NCBI RefSeq assembly: GCF_001039355.2
Contig: NW_019776076.1
Span: 1 to 54,946 of the forward strand
Length of the DNA stretch: 54,946 nucleotides
Reading direction: 5' to 3'
Source of the DNA: Lingula anatina
Lineage: Eukaryota; Brachiopoda; Lingulata; Lingulida; Lingulidae
The notes under the pieces: generated by a model
What the model was told of the DNA's origin: nothing
The model's input: only the letters and a program-made list of their open reading frames with translations
The model's database searches: none
Program-made: the position numbers and the translations under genes
Shown here: piece after piece, positions 1 to 11,850 of the stretch
How positions within the stretch are numbered: position 1 is the first letter of the stretch
How the letters are laid out: each line of letters opens with the position of its first letter

Positions 1-125
1 TGAGATGGGTACGGGGGCCCTTACCGTCTAGGAGGAGAAGCGGTAACGGTAGCCGTCCGGCGGAGCCGGCGGAACGATCCGGACGGGACCGAAACCATGT
101 GTACCGCCAGCGCTAACGCTGGTGG
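1..125. other. GC-rich block of unknown nature at window start
   Basis: About 65% GC by count over the first 120 bases, against roughly one third GC in the neighbouring DNA. It holds two short inverted repeats: an 8-bp CCGTCCGG/CCGGACGG pair and an imperfect hairpin near 101-128 with 12-bp arms around CTAA. Homology between the two large duplicated blocks stops at its right edge. It therefore sits where MCTP exon 18 would be expected in copy A. No coding sequence was recognised. It could be a transposon end, a misjoined contig end, or the true breakpoint of a duplication. Confidence 0.5.
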
Positions 126-389
126 TACAATAATATCACGAAACTATCTTAAGAGACACCTGTGAAATTGAACATTGACAAAACTTTGGTAAGCTGAGAC
201 AAAAGTTGGAAAGTTAATGAAAAAGGTTGAAGTAGGTTTCAAACATGGCTTACAATTGTAATTCACCACTTTGTGGGGCTCAAAATTAGACATTTTTGAA
301 GAATTTGAAGTATTTGTGAATATCATCTCTACTTTATGTTGCTGTGTAAAACCTTTCATATTAATACTGCTTTATCATAAGACCATTAC

Positions 390-2389
390 TTTATCTTTTT
401 CTTCATCTTCATCCTCCTCTTCTACAACAGCAGTAGTAGTCTGAAAGAGAGGGACAAAATTCCCTGCTAATTTATTGAAACTGTATGTCTTGAACATGTT
501 AATTACCAACAAAACTGCCATAAATTAATGATATGTTACTTACAAGTATTAAGAGACTTCAGTAACATTACATGGAAAACATAATTTCTATATCAATCAC
601 TCATTTTATGCATATCATGCACTGCCAGACCACCCTTAACTGATCATGCTTAAAACTTCAATAAGCTGGTAATCATTTTTAGTCCGTAGAATTTTTGTAT
701 ATATATAAAAAAAAAAATAGTTGAACTGGATTTTATTAAATACATTCCTCTCATAATTATTTTACTCAGATACATTCAAATAACATGCAGTAGAGAGGTC
801 AGCAAAGACGTGTCCAGTTTCTATAAAAACTGGCGTGGTGACTGACCTGTGTGTACTCGGTGTCCTTACTCAAGCTTATTGCCACCTGATGCATGAAGTA
901 GTTCCACAACAGAATCAGTAGCAAAGTTAGTGGAAGCATGTAAAGCTCAAAATTCCACACAATCACCAGGAAGCTCTGAAATGGTCAACACATGCTGGGT
1001 TTAAAGCTGTTATATTTTCTTGGGCATAGCTTTCAAAGTCTTTATTTGGTCTGTTTAATACAAAATGCCATATAACACAAAGATACTGTTGTTGCAGCAA
1101 GTGGTTGTTTGGGTTCCACCACTCACATATTCATGTATTTCCATGCTTGATGTTATATGCCTAACAGATAATAAGTATAAGAAAAGAAAAAACTTTAAAT
1201 TTGAATACAATTCCAATCCCAGTTCAACTGAAAACTTAAACATTCTTGTAGATTAGTAAGAGAAGGTCAACTTTTAAAAAAAGTTTCATAATATATTGTA
1301 ATTTACCAGGAAAGCAAGTGCACTTCTCATTTTGGACTCCCAAGTGAAGCAACTCTGGACAAACTGGGCTGTGTCACGCACTGCTGTTACTATTGATGCC
1401 ATGCGAGCTACATTCCGCTTCAGCAGCTGAAAAACAGTACAAGGTACACCAAAATCATCTCTAAAATCTTGCTGGCTGAAAACAATATTCACTGAAAGAC
1501 TTTTTAGTAAAATGTAAAAAGAGACTTATACCCCATTCACACTACAGTTGCAAAAATGCGCATTTCTATAATCCGAATTTTTCGTGAGGAATTCGATTCG
1601 GTATTGCGTTCACACACGCTAAGCGAAACCGAATTACACGTTGAAAATTTCAGGTTTAACTTCCTGTTTTGAACACTGGCGCATGCGCCGCACAGGAAAT
1701 CTTAAAATGCCAACAAAAATTTGTGACGACAAATGCAACTCTAAAGACATTCCAGCATTCTTGAGAAGTATAAGATGGCAAAATAAGTTTGTTTCCTCAT
1801 GTTGTAGTGAGTGGTGACTTCCAAATACGTTTGGTGCAATCGCTAAAGTAATAAACAAGCGTTCATAGATACCCGCACTTATCTGCACACATGCACAGTA
1901 AGATCTGTACAGGTGTCAATTCCGGTAAGTTATCCGGATCACGCTTAGAAATCCACCTTGCTTGCAGGATTTTGAAAATGCGCATTACAAAAATCGTCTC
2001 GCGTTCACACTACTGCATTTATTCGAATTGTGACCTAATTCGCAATTTATCCGGATAACTGAGCATAGTGTGAACGGGGTATTAAATTAAAGACTAGTGC
2101 AACAGCATCAGACAACCGGTTCAAAGTTTCTAAAACACTTGTTTTTCTGTAGTGATTGTATCATAAAAACTAGATATCAGAAAACTTCACATATTTTATC
2201 CTTTAACTAATACATATTTCATTAGAGTAATGTACCCTAAACAATGGATAGACTTACAGAAATTTTCATCTTTGGTTCTGGTTGCATATATTTTTCTTCT
2301 CTTGGGTTAACAGTACGGATTGCAGCCTTAAACTACAAATAGCAAATTTCAATATGAACAACTTCACCTAATAGTATGAAAGAAGGATT

Positions 2390-2437
<48 letters not shown>

Positions 2438-5400
2438 GTTGAATAAGCTTGACATCTATTAATGTCTTTACAAATTTGGAATTGTTATTTCTCTTCTCAT
2501 GACAAGTCAAGACAAATATTAGGGCATTTTTTTTTTCAAAAAATTACATCTAAAAATACGAAATGTAAGAAAAGTAAGAAATGCGCTAAAATGCTTACAT
2601 GATTGTAAACAATATCAAGCTCCAGATGGATGGTCCCTTTGGTTCTTTTTTGTAACTTTCTGTCTTTTAAGGCAAAAATTTTTCTTTCGCCTTTGCATAT
2701 CTAAAAAAAAAAAAAAAAAAAAAGATTTTTATTTTCAATCAGATGTAAACCTAAAGATATTACACATGTGGTTTAAATTATTATACTAAAAACAACTTCA
2801 AATTATTCAAATGAATTAACAAAAAAATTAACAATTAGACAAATTCTCACTCATCACTCAACATCACTCAAATTAGACTCATTCACATTTCACTGAAAAC
2901 TTTATTTTCTAATTTTCTGTTCTGCCTTACTTTCAACAGAGGAATGGCAACTTTTCCAAGAAATTCCTTCTTCATGTCCCTGTCTTCATCATACACTGTC
3001 ACTTCCAGCACAGAGTGAATGTCTTTCACATTGCTGTAGAAAAAAAACACAGAATCACAGTTATACAAGTCCCAATCAAACTGAGAGATTAGACATAGAA
3101 TTGCAAGGAATTTTGCTGAACAAAACATAAAAACATATTACGCTAATATAAGAGGATACACATTCATCCTGTTTTCCTTGAAATAATGAAGAATCTGCTG
3201 TTTCAACAGCCCCATGATCTTTGTTGAAATGTATTGATTGCCCTTGCAATTGATTATCAAGGCAAATACATGTAGAGCCAATCTGCACCAATAGGATCTT
3301 TTAGAGTGCATGCAGGACAACGGACTAACAGATCCGCGGGTCAAATATGACTGATACACTTCAATGCTTGTTGCGTAATGCCCACAGGGAATCTATTCAG
3401 TGTCTAATCAAGAATTAAGCCACAAGCGTTTTAGTGGGTCACCATATTTGATTTGCGGATCTGTTAGTCAGCTGTTCTGAATGTGTTCTTAGACTAGCAC
3501 TGATCAACAATAAGCTCTTTAAGTTTCAGTGATGACCTCTACGTTCCCAATAGTGTTATGTAAATGGAAGTACATAATGTAGAAGAGGATATATAAATCA
3601 ATTTGAACCCAAGGCAACTGCTATATGAAGAAACATTAAGTACAGTACTGATATAAAGAATTCAATGATTTTGTATCCATTCTATGATGTATCTTTATTG
3701 CTTATTGTAGACAAAATAAACTATAAGCAAAATTCATTGTGTAGACAAGAACACAAAAAGTTGGCAATGGACATTCATAATTTTAATACTACCTGAGTAA
3801 ACCTGTTACAATGTAAAAATGTTAGCTGATGGCCACTCGTGATCAAATATGTAAAAGTACTGTTGTCACTTACAATGTAAATACTTTATTCCATTCTGGA
3901 TTCAGAGTTTTGTATTCTGTCTGTGTCTGCAGGTAATCATTGACTAGCTCTAAGACACAATATGGATCACTCTTGCCACCAAAGTCAGCTGATGCCAAAC
4001 CCTCTGCTTTGATTACTGAAATCCAATCAGAAATGGATACAAACAATTCACCATTTTCTGCTTATTTGAATATGACACCACCAACTGATTGAAGCTAACT
4101 CAATTTTCAAAACATCATGTTACCAAAAACTCAATCAAGTTTACTCCCATAAGAGATGAAGGTGAAAATGAATCTCTAAGCATGAAATCTGATTTAATAC
4201 CAATAAAAGAAAATGGCCAATGACCAAGTTTAAAAAAATGAGATTATAAAGAAGCTGTCACACATTGGCTTTGGACACTGATGGTTCCATAGATATGCTG
4301 ATAGTGAATGGATCAGCAAATAGGCAGCTTCAGTATTATTATTACTAAGTGTAGTGCATACATAATTTACAGATAACTCACCTTTCACTTGAAGCCAACC
4401 TATATCTGGCATATTTCTGAAGGACTTAATCAATCCCTGAAATGATTGTATTAAATAGATTTTATTACTCTGTAAGTAGGCATCAAAGTATCAAGTTGCA
4501 GTTAAATCAAAATGAAAATATCTAATTGGTATGAGTATGTTCAAAAGAGCACTGGCAGAAATGGTGTCTATACCATCAGAACCCTGTAAATGAAACACAC
4601 TGTGACTGTAAGAAGACCAGCTATATAGAATAAAGAAATAAGCAGAATGCTTAAAGGTAAACCAATTTAAACAAAAAATAAGCCCCATTGATAAAAATGG
4701 ACAAACAACATCCAAAGGGACCTCTTTGCACCTTGGTCCTTTGAATAAATCTGGTAAAATAATAACTACAATTATCAATTTATAAGTCTCTATCAGGCAA
4801 ATCTGTTGCCTGTCATTACAGACTGAACTATTATTTCAAGTTGAAGTTAAAAAAGATGCTCAACACACATTCAGGCAGGTGTGAGATTTAGCCCAAAAAC
4901 TGAAAGACAAAAATCAACAACAAGAGTTATCACTCACATATTTCTGTACAATTGCATCTCTCTCGTATGGAATGGGTGTGTAGTTGCTAAGATCTGAGAT
5001 GGTCTCCCTGCCTGCACTGCCAGTCACAGTGATCAGGAGAGTGATCACGCCCGCACCATCCTCCAGAGGTTGTACCACTTTGTGGGTTCTCTCGCTTTCC
5101 AAGGTATTCAAATCAATCACAGCTCTGAAACAGAACAGCAACATATGCAACAACCTTTTCTATTCACATGATTTGTTAAATGGAGTATACCTAATAAACA
5201 CTGACAAGTCTAGTTAAATGAAAAATAAACATCCTTTAAGTTTGATATAATCCCCAATCTAACAATGGCATATGTGTTTAACAAGTACAAATTAAACTGA
5301 TAAAACAAATATTTTGTACATTTATTTGTTATCCTGAAAATTTCCATTACCTGCCCATAAAGTCATCTCCAGTGACATCTTTGTCCCACACTGTTATTTC

Positions 5401-6760
5401 CAGTTGTTTGCTGTAGTCATCAAACATATGCAGTTGGAATTCTTCCAACCACCTTGGTTCCAGTGTCTTTGACTTTACCTTATGAAGGAGAGAAGAACTG
5501 GAATTACCTTGAAATTACTTATTAAATACATTGCCATACAATAATGGTACCCATATGAATTGGTATTGCAGCTGTCATAACTCAAATTCATCCATATGTT
5601 ATTCCTAACCAGACAACTTCCATTCAACAATTACATCAAAGTTATAATTAAAACTGATGTTTAAATCTCTTTTGGTGTCTTAATTATCTGAACTATGGTA
5701 ATACTTTAACTGTTTTAACCATATTTGTTTACTTTGGAAAACACAGCATCAGAAGTTTTGTTTTGTGGCTATTGAGGCTATCAAGCCAATTTTGCTACGA
5801 AATAACAACTTATAAACCAGAAGAACTATGCCATATCACAGATTTCATGGAATAAGTTTATGAAAAAAATGTTCTAAAACAATAATAAACATGTGGACAA
5901 AAGGCAGATAAATTTTAGCATATAGCTGGAAAGTCAAGGGTTTTTATGCACATTCTGCATTTTCATGGCAAACACACTTCCAATGAAAGCAATATTTTTG
6001 TTGCCAATCTCATTCAAATGACTACTTTATAATGTTAGCTAAGGACTTTTTGACCAAACTGATGTTTCTGACATAAACAATAATCAATAATATGTAGTTA
6101 CCAACAGTCAATAATATGTAGTTGAATATATCAAGGAATTATGACATATATATGTTATGACATATATATGTAAATTACACATTCTATCAGAGGCTCCATT
6201 CAGAGTAGGGGACTAACTAGTCCAAAGGTAAAATATGGCCGACCCACTTGAATACTTTCCCACGGGATATCTATTCAGTGTCTATTAGCGGATTAGATAG
6301 CAAACTTTGTAGTGGGTTGCTATATTTGTCCCACAGACTAGTTAGTCCCCTATTCTGAATAGGGCCATATTGAGCTTCATATCCTTCACATGCATTTATC
6401 TGTTAATGCCTGTTACAGTATTGATTCCAAAGAACGCTCATGTGACCTGAAATGATAAGAGTACTGGAATACATAGAGATTTTTGTCTCAGGCTAACATT
6501 CCATTACTTCATATAAATCACTCTCAATTGATCCATCTCATCTCCGGTACAGACTCCATGATCAGGCTCACCTTGCTTCTACACTTTTCATTGCCCAGTC
6601 TGAACTTGACATAGGGGTCACTGAGGCCATTGTCATCCATAGGGAGCAACTGTTTCCCCTCTATTAGCACAATGGTGACCACACTGTTCCATATCTGAGA
6701 CTTCAGCTTCTTGGCTGTTTCCCCATACGAGCTCTGCTGCTGCTGGCCCTTGTGGAAGAA
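390..6760 (-). CDS. Partial second copy of MCTP exons 7-17 (C2B to first membrane segment)
   Basis: Eleven exons in the 5'-3' order of the minus strand: 6760-6572, 5478-5351, 5124-4938, 4436-4382, 4015-3874, 3033-2931, 2700-2599, 2332-2258, 1426-1307, 975-847, 440-390. All have usable splice sites and identical lengths and phases to exons 7-17 of the complete gene. By eye about 14 of 1,281 exonic bases differ from copy B and every one is synonymous. The segment encodes C2B, C2C, the linker, the first membrane span ([20 protein letters not shown]) and the acidic exon. No start, C2A, second membrane span or stop is present. Position 1-125 replaces the expected exon 18, and the DNA between 6,761 and 11,850 holds no C2A exon. 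As it stands it cannot make a full MCTP. It is either a misplaced allele or a fragment kept free of damage. Confidence 0.85.
1529..2081. mobile_element. 553-bp TIR element with TTA target duplication, absent from copy B
   Basis: The termini are TACCCCATTCACACTA and, on the other strand, TACCCCGTTCACACTA. The element is flanked by TTA at 1526-1528 and 2082-2084. Copy B has the empty site with a single TTA (15,064-15,066), so boundaries and target duplication are read directly from the pair. The interior repeats GCGTTCACAC-like motifs near both ends. No transposase was recognised. A 3-bp TWA target is typical of PIF/Harbinger, so it is probably a non-autonomous member of that group. Confidence 0.85.
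2393..2435. repeat. (CA)n microsatellite, copy A
   Basis: An uninterrupted CA run in the intron between MCTP copy A exons 13 and 14. The corresponding run in copy B (15,361-15,429) is about 26 bp longer. Confidence 0.95.
3304..3488. mobile_element. 185-bp MITE, copy A, TTA target duplication
   Basis: TTA lies at 3301-3303 and 3489-3491. The termini GAGTGCATGCAGGACA and (reverse strand) GAACACATTCAGAACA are related, and GGATCTGTTAGTC near the ends is inverted internally. The allelic or paralogous copy is 16,270-16,454, and a diverged relative is at 28,686-28,946. PIF/Harbinger-like by its target site. It lies in the intron between exons 11 and 12. Confidence 0.75.
6192..6366. mobile_element. 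175-bp foldback MITE, copy A
   Basis: The two ends carry the inverted repeat GGGGACTAACTAGTC, preceded by ATTCAGA(A/G)TA and GGC(T/C)C(C/T). The copy B counterpart is 19,090-19,264. No clear target duplication is visible. It lies in the intron between MCTP exons 7 and 8. Confidence 0.75.
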
Positions 6761-8512
6761 CTGGCAAGAGTGTAATGTAATATAACTTGACATTAGCCAG
6801 GGCAAAAAATTTGCAGAGCAGCTTTCAATTATGGTTTGTATGTAATTGATTAATCTTATCCAAAGTGCACGTTAAAATATCAATACTCAATTACTGTTCC
6901 GTGATTAGGCCTAGAAAGGGGAAAAAAAGATGAATAATTTAATTTAATGCTCCAGAATCTGGTATAACAGACACAAAACAACCGTGATAAATGTAAATGC
7001 CAATTTCAAGATTTTTTTTCTAGCTTGCAAACATGAAGCATTACATTGATAAAGTAGCTTGAGTAATTGCTGCAGTCAGACTTGTACCAAACAACATGAA
7101 ATTTTGTCATCGAGATTTAATACAGTAACAACCTGGAAAAGAGAATGCATTAATTTAGTTTTATCTGATCTAGTTCAATACATAATCACTGCTGCTGCTT
7201 AATCATGACTGTACCTATGGTTGTTTATAAATAATGAAGACCTCAGATTTACTGGACAGAAAGAAGACAAAAACAAAAGATGATGCCAGATACATGTACC
7301 AGCAAACATAGATTCTTTACTTTTTTGCTAATATCACCATTTGAATCAATTTCTTACATATTAACAGGCAACTACTTGGTATTGCCTAGAATCACCTAGT
7401 ATACAAACTTGTGATTTAAATGGGAAACACACCAATTCCACTAATCGAAACAAAATCAGTATGACAATAACAACATTTAAAAAAATTGTCTATTATATAA
7501 AAAATGAATTTTAATTTTTTCCCTACCATGAAAACAGACTGCATTTTGGTTCTATTCCAGTTCTGCATATTCTGCTTCTACCATAGACATTCTCTGCTAT
7601 GTGTTTAAACTCAATGCAAAGTATATTGACTGCTCTCACCATATATGTCAGTGATATGAACTGTGAAAATCTATATCTCTCAGACTATTTGTGGAGTGAA
7701 GATCTGAACTGCTGGATTCATGCAGGTTTTGGGATATCCAGAAGAAGAGGTTGGAAGTGGAGCAATGCGTTACAGTACAACTACCACAATCCAGAACTAT
7801 GATCTCTATTTACTAAATGCTCATTTCCGCCTGCAGATCAAAGATAATGTTGCTACACAAAACACACTTACACAAATGGGACCCATAGGAAATACAACCA
7901 AAGAAGACTCTTACACTGATGATGCGGGGAAAACACATAAAACTACATTGTGGATGTGTTGCATGCCAACAACTGTGGCACCGAACTTTTTCAAACATAA
8001 TGCGTATTTTTTTCACTATTAGAATCTATCTACAAGTGACAATGTTAAAACGATCAGAACTAGCTATGGCTGGTATTCTAGTACACATGAGAATAATGAT
8101 GAAAGAAATATATTGGTATTAAATTTGTCAGTTTTGACCTGCTGCAAATACCATAAGTGACACACTGATAATTTGGATTTCAAGCCATTGGAAAAATTTA
8201 ATTAGCCTACAGCATATTTTATTCAACACCTGTAGTTCACATGCAATTACAAATAATCATCAACATTTCCTTCTTGAAAAAAAAAACATTACATTGTTAA
8301 AGTGTTTTTTTCCTTCATGTTCAAGTCAAATAATAGTCCTGAAACTAAGAAACAAGGCAGCAAAGCTGTCAAATGTACAGACAAAAAACAGAAAATAAAG
8401 ATGCAAAATAGGTCATTTTGTCAATTTTGATTCAATAATAAATAATGCTTATAATAGCACAGTCAGTTAACACTGATTTTTAATCATGCACAACAGGTAA
8501 CATGCTCAATAA
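6761..8512. other. Non-coding DNA upstream of copy A exon 7
   Basis: It matches copy B up to 8,232 and then continues for about 280 bp with no counterpart in the window, because copy B breaks at an n. The reading frames here are short and do not resemble any MCTP exon or other family. No C2A exon is present. Confidence 0.6.
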
Positions 8513-8680
8513 CAGGAGCAGATCCAGAGATATTTTCTGACAGTAATCCAAAGTATCTTTGCTGATCCATCCTCCACTTTTGATGGTCTTCCAACAGAAA
8601 AAAATTGATACCAGTCAATGTAAACTTTAAAATCTGACCGTCATCTGAAAGACCCAGAAGACAGCCTCAATCCACCCCTN
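8513..8680. mobile_element. CAGGGGCGGAT-type MITE, truncated or joined at the n
   Basis: A diverged relative of 25,864-26,031 and 33,057-33,234, sharing the interior ATATTTTCTGA and the CTGACCGTC-AGACCCA section. The right end reads CCACCCCT and then hits the n at 8,680. The expected matching 5-bp target duplication is not found (AATAA left, AACAT right). This supports the n being a join rather than one unread base. Confidence 0.75.
8680..8680. other. Single n, probable contig join
   Basis: It falls exactly at the end of a MITE and 450 bp beyond the end of the copy A/copy B homology. It probably stands for a gap or a contig boundary of unknown length. Confidence 0.6.
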
Positions 8681-8689
8681 AACATGCCT

Positions 8690-9103
8690 AAGAATTAAAT
8701 CTGAGAAAATTTGAAAAAACAGTATAACTTCTAAAATAATAGCCAGATTATGCTGATTTTCGAACTCAACCTGCGTTTTAGTAAGATTGACCACTCCTGT
8801 GAGTTTCATGACAATTGGTCCATCTGTTTTTCTTATATTGTGTTAACAATGTTGCATATTATATGTTGAAAAAAGTGAAAAAACAGCATAACTTCCCTAA
8901 AAATGGCTGGATCATGCTGATTTTCACACATGACCTGCGTATTATGAATATTCATCAGTTCTGTAAGTTTCAAGCCAAAAGAAAAAAACAGTTTTCCACT
9001 TGTCGTGTTATCGGTAAAAGTGCACGGCGACGACGGCGACGACGACGGCAACGACAGACGCAGCTGACGGCTATATGTACAGACACATCTGTGTCTGTAC
9101 ATA
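8690..9103. repeat. Dispersed repeat: two diverged ~140-bp units, CGA tract and palindrome
   Basis: 8,700-8,840 and 8,870-9,000 are diverged direct copies of one unit (AAAAACAG(T/C)ATAACTTC, ATCATGCTGATTTTC, GACCTGCGT-like segments in the same order). Next comes a degenerate CGA/CGG tract (9,023-9,060). Last is a perfect inverted repeat with 14-bp arms around TC (9,074-9,103). The same CGA tract and palindrome begin the contig after the n at 21,134. The unit is a genomic repeat at which assembly appears to break. Confidence 0.75.
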
Positions 9104-9848
9104 AAAATGCATAATTTATAACCATGCAGAGCTATGAAGTCCAATATGATATGAACACAAGCACAAAAAACTAACACATATGCATTTATGGTTTTTATTT
9201 TGTAAAATAAGTTTAAGAGAAACCTTAATACGTAGTCTTAATATTCTCTTTTCTTTAAATTCAAATAATGACTACATTTAAGTGAATGCATGAAAATATA
9301 TATACACATGTATAAAAAATGAGTCTAGATCAATTTTTAAATAAACCAGACTGAACTGCTGTACACCATTCAGAATTACATATACTTAATTATGGCAATT
9401 AAAATATCCTTTCATACTCATAAATACAATAGTTTCCTTTGATTAGACAGAATCGAATACATCAAATAAGATAAATAATGACCACTAATTTGAATGAAAA
9501 AATGAGGTAGAGTACATATATTAGACTCAGAGTGTGATGATACAAGAAAAATGGGAAATACTTATACCAAGGAATGACAGGTCTATACCAACAACAAAAT
9601 TGCTAGAATATTGCGATTGAAAAAAAGACTCGTAAAATGGCAATGAAGAAGCCTGTTTAGTTTGTCAAATATTTTTTTCAGTGCATTTAAATGCCAAACG
9701 ATGAAAGGAAGCACCTTTTAATCAGTCAAAAGCTGCCTGCTCCAATCCTTATTTAGAACAAAATGGCACAAATGGATACAAAAGAATTGAAAATATAATT
9801 ACTGCAGTTCAACAAAACATTAACTAAACTGCACATAAATAAACAAAG

Positions 9849-10278
9849 GTTCACAATCAGATCTGAAATACTGAGAAAGAAAACTGAAAGGCACACAGTA
9901 CCTTATTTTTCTTACCTCTAATGAATAATACAACAAACTGTGAGATTTTTCAAAGATAAAAAATACACACATAAGCATCACTTACATTATGAAATCTGAA
10001 AATCCTTTAAAATGCCCTTTTCAAGTAAAATGAATGCTACCACCAACCTAATTGCTATTAAACATATTTCCAATCTCTTCATTTTTACTAACATGATTGA
10101 TTGCAATGAAAGTTTTTTAAAAAATTGTAACATAATCTATGATGAACACTGACCATTAATTTCAAATCAGTTCTGACAGAGTATACCATCTAATACCCAC
10201 AAGCAGTAAACAAAAATATAAATAAATAAACGTAAATAAATAAACGTAAATAAAAATATTTACCTTAATATTTAAATA
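9849..10278. repeat. 430-bp direct duplicate, left of the n at 10,279
   Basis: Base for base the same as 10,280-10,709 in every line compared, and it ends directly at the n. A perfect repeat abutting both sides of an n is the signature of two overlapping contigs placed end to end without merging. No gene is present. Confidence 0.95.
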
Positions 10279-10279
10279 N

Positions 10280-10709
10280 GTTCACAATCAGATCTGAAAT
10301 ACTGAGAAAGAAAACTGAAAGGCACACAGTACCTTATTTTTCTTACCTCTAATGAATAATACAACAAACTGTGAGATTTTTCAAAGATAAAAAATACACA
10401 CATAAGCATCACTTACATTATGAAATCTGAAAATCCTTTAAAATGCCCTTTTCAAGTAAAATGAATGCTACCACCAACCTAATTGCTATTAAACATATTT
10501 CCAATCTCTTCATTTTTACTAACATGATTGATTGCAATGAAAGTTTTTTAAAAAATTGTAACATAATCTATGATGAACACTGACCATTAATTTCAAATCA
10601 GTTCTGACAGAGTATACCATCTAATACCCACAAGCAGTAAACAAAAATATAAATAAATAAACGTAAATAAATAAACGTAAATAAAAATATTTACCTTAAT
10701 ATTTAAATA
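10280..10709. repeat. 430-bp direct duplicate, right of the n at 10,279
   Basis: Starts immediately after the n and repeats 9,849-10,278 at an offset of 431. If merged, the window would be about 431 bp shorter and the DNA 3' of MCTP would be continuous from 8,681. Confidence 0.95.
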
Positions 10710-11850
10710 CAATCTCTATATGCCATTGAAAAAAAAAGTCATCTTCTGCAAAGTAATTTTTGGATTTGAAATAAGTTAAAACCCTGTTGCTTTATAACAT
10801 TTGGGAGACAGAACTGGGATTATAAGAACATATCTATAAACTACATTGAGTAAAAATATAAATGCCCCACCCAATATTTTTAATTTTTTATCAGCATCTT
10901 GAAATGTATACATTAATCATATTAAGTGAATTTTGTTGTTCAATGTTCTGCAGATTACTGTACAATTATAAGACATCAGCTCATTTGGAGTGACCCATAA
11001 CATATCACATAAATTATTCACATAGGGCATTTATATTTTTGCTCAGTGTACATTCTGAATGAAGTATTTTGAATGAAAGTAATGTGAAGTTTACATAAAA
11101 TACTAGGGAACAGAATGAAAAATTAAAGAATTCCATGCCAATCTCCCCCCTCAATGCCTTTTAAAGATGGAAAAACAAAATAGCTTTGTGCATGCATAGT
11201 GCCAACAATTTGTTTAACAGCATGTGGTTGAATTTATGCTTGAGGATCCCTTATCACATATCATGTATCTTTTTAATATTTCAGATCTGTACCAAACCCT
11301 GTATTAATCTGTAAAAAAAACCTCTTACCAAAACCTTCAGATATATGCCTCATAAGTTATAAATGACTTGTGCACGCAAGAAAAATTGTAGTTGTATGTA
11401 AAAAATGTAATTTGAAACAAATAAATAATATCAGTTCCATTGCAGTTTTACCTTGTTTGAAGACAACAAGGTTTTCTATACTCAAATGCACCTCTAACCC
11501 AGAGGTCAGAAAAATCACACTCCAAAGCCTGCTTTGACCAGTGCTCAACTGATTATTCTAAAAAAATGAATTAATAAAATTTCAACACCATATCTATAAA
11601 TATATCACAAAAGATCATAATACACAAGGAATTATTAATTGCATAGAAAATACACTAGATACCAATGGAGTAAGTCCATTGTCATATGATTTCTATAAGT
11701 TTCAAAATCCACCAAATTAGCACAAACAAGTGCAATGTGACAATTAAGTTAGCTCAATGTCAATTAAATTTGTGTAATGAAGCAGAAGACACCAAAAAAT
11801 ATGAAGCCAAGGACCATTTTTTCGGAAGAAAAAGTATCCTTCTGAGCCTT
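10710..11850. other. 3' flank / 3' UTR region of MCTP
   Basis: Lies directly downstream of the MCTP stop on the minus strand. It must contain 3' UTR, but I found no canonical AATAAA on the minus strand here, so the polyadenylation site is not assigned. No other coding sequence was recognised. Confidence 0.45.

Larger units (their letters stand above)
126..8232. repeat. Large duplicated block, copy A
   Basis: Collinear with 13,545-21,133 (copy B), introns included, in the same orientation. Most stretches match closely, with scattered substitutions and indels. The coordinate offset falls from about 13,420 at the left end to 12,966 around exon 10 and 12,898 around exon 7. The change comes from insertions present in only one copy. 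It carries MCTP exons 7-17. It ends at 8,232 where copy B reaches the n at 21,134. It may be the second allele placed beside the first, or a real partial tandem duplication. Confidence 0.9.

Noticed and set aside
1634-1888. 84-codon frame inside the 553-bp TTA element as a transposase fragment
   Set aside because: No resemblance to Harbinger transposase or its Myb-like partner. The length is within chance for this sequence.
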